Assembly: GCA_051883075.1 (NCBI GenBank)
Contig: JBJETA010000146.1
Coordinates: forward strand, 1 to 8,221
DNA: 8,221 bases
Source of the DNA: Aminipila sp051883075
Lineage (GTDB): Bacteria; Bacillota; Clostridia; Peptostreptococcales; Anaerovoracaceae
Direction: 5' to 3'
The stretch's first letter is position 1; each line of letters starts with the position of its first letter. Below, in pieces: positions 6,691 through 8,221 of this stretch. The position numbers and the translations under genes were made by a program. Below the pieces are notes generated by a model. That model did no database searches and had not been told where the DNA came from. It worked only from the letters and a program-made list of their open reading frames with translations.

Positions 6691-6716
6691 TGAGGCTCTT
6701 GTATACAAGATACTCA
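6691..6716. promoter_or_regulatory. Interrupted palindrome at the predicted transcription start, possible operator
   Basis: A perfect 14-base palindrome, TCTTGTATACAAGA (6697-6710), is flanked after two non-pairing bases by TGAG (6691-6694) and CTCA (6713-6716), so 22 of 26 positions are symmetrical. It lies immediately downstream of the -10, where a bound repressor would block transcription. The core CTTGTATACAAG matches the kind of site bound by GntR-family regulators, for example the B. subtilis GntR operator as I recall it. It could instead form an RNA hairpin in the leader. Confidence 0.4.
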
Positions 6717-6751
6717 TATACGAAAAATATTTATTTTGGAGGACTTATATT

Positions 6752-8221
6752 ATGAAAGGCTATACGAGCGATACTATCAGAAACGTTGCACTTGTTGGAC
6801 ACGGCGGCTGCGGAAAAACAACTTTACTGGAAGCGGCATTACTTGAAACAGGAGTAATCAACAGACTCGGTAAGGTTGAAGAGGGCAATACCGTATCCGA
6901 CTATGATAAGATGGAAATAGAAAAAGGATATTCAATCAATACCTCGGTAGTTCCAATCGAATGGAAGGACAGCAAGATTAACTTTATCGATACTCCGGGA
7001 TATTTTGATTTTATAGGTGAAGTAAATGCGGCACTCAGAGCTGCAGAAGCAGCAGTTATTTTAGTAGACGCCGGTGCAGGTGTTCAGGTAGGTACTGAAC
7101 AGGCATGGAAAGCTTGTGAAAGATATAAGAAACCAAGATTTATAGTTATAAATAAGAGAGATAAGGACGAATTCGATTTTTACAAGACCTTTGATGAATT
7201 AAAGGCTAAGTTCGGTGAACATCTGATTCCGTTCAGCTGGCCTCTGACAGCGGATATTGATGAAGAACTTAAGGAAGCTATCGCCATGACAGACGATGCT
7301 CTTATGGAAAAGTATTTCAACGGAGATGAATTTACAGATGAAGAAATAAAGGCAGGCTTGAGAAGAGGTATCCAGGACGGCGGTATCGTTCCTGTATGCT
7401 CATCAGCATTCTCACTTGGACATGGTATTGAAGGACTTCTGGATGTTCTTGTTACTTATGCTCCTACTCCGCTTGAACACGGTCCATACAGAGGCTTTAA
7501 TGATAAAAATGAACCTGTTGAAAGAATTTCAGTAGTGGACGGACCTATGTCAGCCTTCGTATTCAAGACAATCGTTGACCCGTTTGTAGGTAAGATTTCA
7601 ATCATGAAGGTTGTAACAGGAAAGATTAATTCAAGTACAGAAGTATTGAATGAAAGAACAGGAAAGATGGAAAAGCTTGGAAAGCTGTTCTTCCTGAGAG
7701 GAAAGAACCAGCTGGAGCTTAACTATGCCGAAGCTGGAGATATCGTAGCTGTTGCAAAGCTTCAGTATACACAGTCAGGTGATACGCTCTGCGATAAGCA
7801 GGACATTATCAGATACTTACCTTTAGATTTCCCTGAACCATCATACTTCATAGCTATTGAAGCTGCTGACAAAGCAGACGAGGAAAAGATGGGCTCCGGC
7901 TTAAACAAGCTGAGAGAAGAAGACCCTTCATTCTCGGTTACAAGAAACAATGAAACACATCAGACACTTCTGGGCGGTCAGGGTGAAATCCAGCTTCAGA
8001 TTATCCTTGCAAAGCTTAAGGACAGATTTAAGAAGATTATGAAGTTCTCGGTTATATTTGCCTTCTGTATGAGCCTTGTGATGACACTTTTATGCTACAT
8101 GTTTACGGAAGAGATTGTCGGTGTGTTTTTGAGTGAGGAATTAAGTTTTGGCTATGCCTTTGATTTTTCAAGGATTCTTCTTTCAACATCTTTCCTGTTT
8201 GGTGTGTTCTATGTATTTGGC
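6752..8221 (+). CDS. EF-G-like translation factor GTPase, 3' part replaced by foreign frame
   Basis: The frame is open from ATG 6752 to the window end (490 codons, no stop). Residues 1 to about 427 are an EF-G paralogue of the EF-G2/'elongation factor G-like' type. Its GTPase motifs are GHGGCGKTT (16-24), EKGYSINTS (57-65) at switch I, DTPGY (80-84), NKRD (134-137) and CSSA (216-219). Domain II is about 265-355, and the start of domain III ends in LLGGQGEIQLQIILAKLKDRF (406-426). Canonical EF-G has AHxDAGKTT and DTPGHVDF; here the catalytic histidine position is Tyr84, as I recall for this paralogue group, whose ribosomal role is poorly defined. A full protein should be about 690 residues, continuing with a KVxVxLxxPxxxYRETI-like stretch. 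Instead, from about residue 428 the frame becomes hydrophobic and transporter-like. The start is supported by GGAGG at 6738-6742 and a strong promoter. Confidence is high for the EF-G part and low that the whole frame is one natural protein. Confidence 0.85.
   Translation, partial: MKGYTSDTIRNVALVGHGGCGKTTLLEAALLETGVINRLGKVEEGNTVSDYDKMEIEKGYSINTSVVPIEWKDSKINFIDTPGYFDFIGEVNAALRAAEAAVILVDAGAGVQVGTEQAWKACERYKKPRFIVINKRDKDEFDFYKTFDELKAKFGEHLIPFSWPLTADIDEELKEAIAMTDDALMEKYFNGDEFTDEEIKAGLRRGIQDGGIVPVCSSAFSLGHGIEGLLDVLVTYAPTPLEHGPYRGFNDKNEPVERISVVDGPMSAFVFKTIVDPFVGKISIMKVVTGKINSSTEVLNERTGKMEKLGKLFFLRGKNQLELNYAEAGDIVAVAKLQYTQSGDTLCDKQDIIRYLPLDFPEPSYFIAIEAADKADEEKMGSGLNKLREEDPSFSVTRNNETHQTLLGGQGEIQLQIILAKLKDRFKKIMKFSVIFAFCMSLVMTLLCYMFTEEIVGVFLSEELSFGYAFDFSRILLSTSFLFGVFYVFG
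8030..8221 (+). other. MATE-family transporter-like fragment joined in frame to the EF-G-like gene
   Basis: The last 64 or so codons do not resemble EF-G. They read KKIMKFSVIFAFCMSLVMTL, then a hydrophobic helix, the polar segment FTEEIVGVFLSEEL, then FDFSRILLSTSFLFGVFYVF. This is the pattern of an internal part of MATE multidrug/Na+ antiporters: a basic GAKxYxRxKK-like loop, a helix, an F.xxEEIVxxF-type loop, then a helix leading towards a LQAMGA-like motif beyond the window. It has at least two likely membrane segments. The ATG at 8039 has no ribosome binding site and is not a plausible start. The family call rests on pattern memory and is moderate; that the EF-G fold ends here is clearer. 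Confidence 0.6.

Noticed and set aside
8039..8221. Separate MATE gene starting at ATG 8039
   Set aside because: There is no ribosome binding site upstream, the frame is continuous with the EF-G part, and the segment corresponds to the interior of a MATE protein rather than its N-terminus.
1..8221. tRNA or rRNA genes, CRISPR array, insertion sequence
   Set aside because: I found no cloverleaf-like sequences, regularly spaced repeats, transposase-like frames or terminal inverted repeats on either strand.

Overview
The window reads as a piece of an anaerobic, low-to-moderate GC Firmicute (Clostridia/Eubacteriales-like). The pointers are strong AGGAG/GGAGG ribosome binding sites, a very strong AGA bias for arginine in the housekeeping genes, a clostridial-type flavodiiron protein, and a Eut/Pdu microcompartment gene pair. 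No genus can be assigned by reading alone. All six genes I accept lie on the + strand, and both ends of the window cut a reading frame.

Layout: (1) 1-861, the C-terminal part of an AAA-type ATPase with a DUF4143 domain, whose codon use differs from its neighbours. (2) 966-2363, asparaginyl-tRNA synthetase, closed by a clear intrinsic terminator. (3) 2436-3485, cytoplasmic type I L-asparaginase, starting only 30 bases after that terminator. (4) 3536-3919 and 3932-4429, a microcompartment shell protein of the EutS/PduU type and a small GTPase of the EutP/PduV type, with no other eut/pdu genes in view, closed by a second terminator. (5) 4563-6527, a 654-residue single-chain flavodiiron protein fused to flavin reductase and rubredoxin domains, with its own promoter and terminator. 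(6) 6752 to the window end, an EF-G-like GTPase (the paralogue type with GHGGCGKTT and DTPGY) with a strong extended -10 promoter and a palindrome just downstream of the predicted start site. Its frame changes abruptly near 8030 into sequence that looks like a MATE-family membrane transporter.

How the genes fit together: asnS and ansA both handle asparagine, one charging it to tRNA and one hydrolysing it to aspartate and ammonia. The asparaginase and the eutS-eutP pair are co-directional with no terminator between them, so they may share a transcript, although a fair promoter match at the end of ansA could drive eutSP alone. The flavodiiron gene is a self-contained O2/NO detoxification unit. 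The two points most worth a second look are the orphan eutSP pair behind an asparaginase and the EF-G/MATE junction at the right end. I judge the junction more likely to be an assembly chimera or rearrangement than a real fusion protein.
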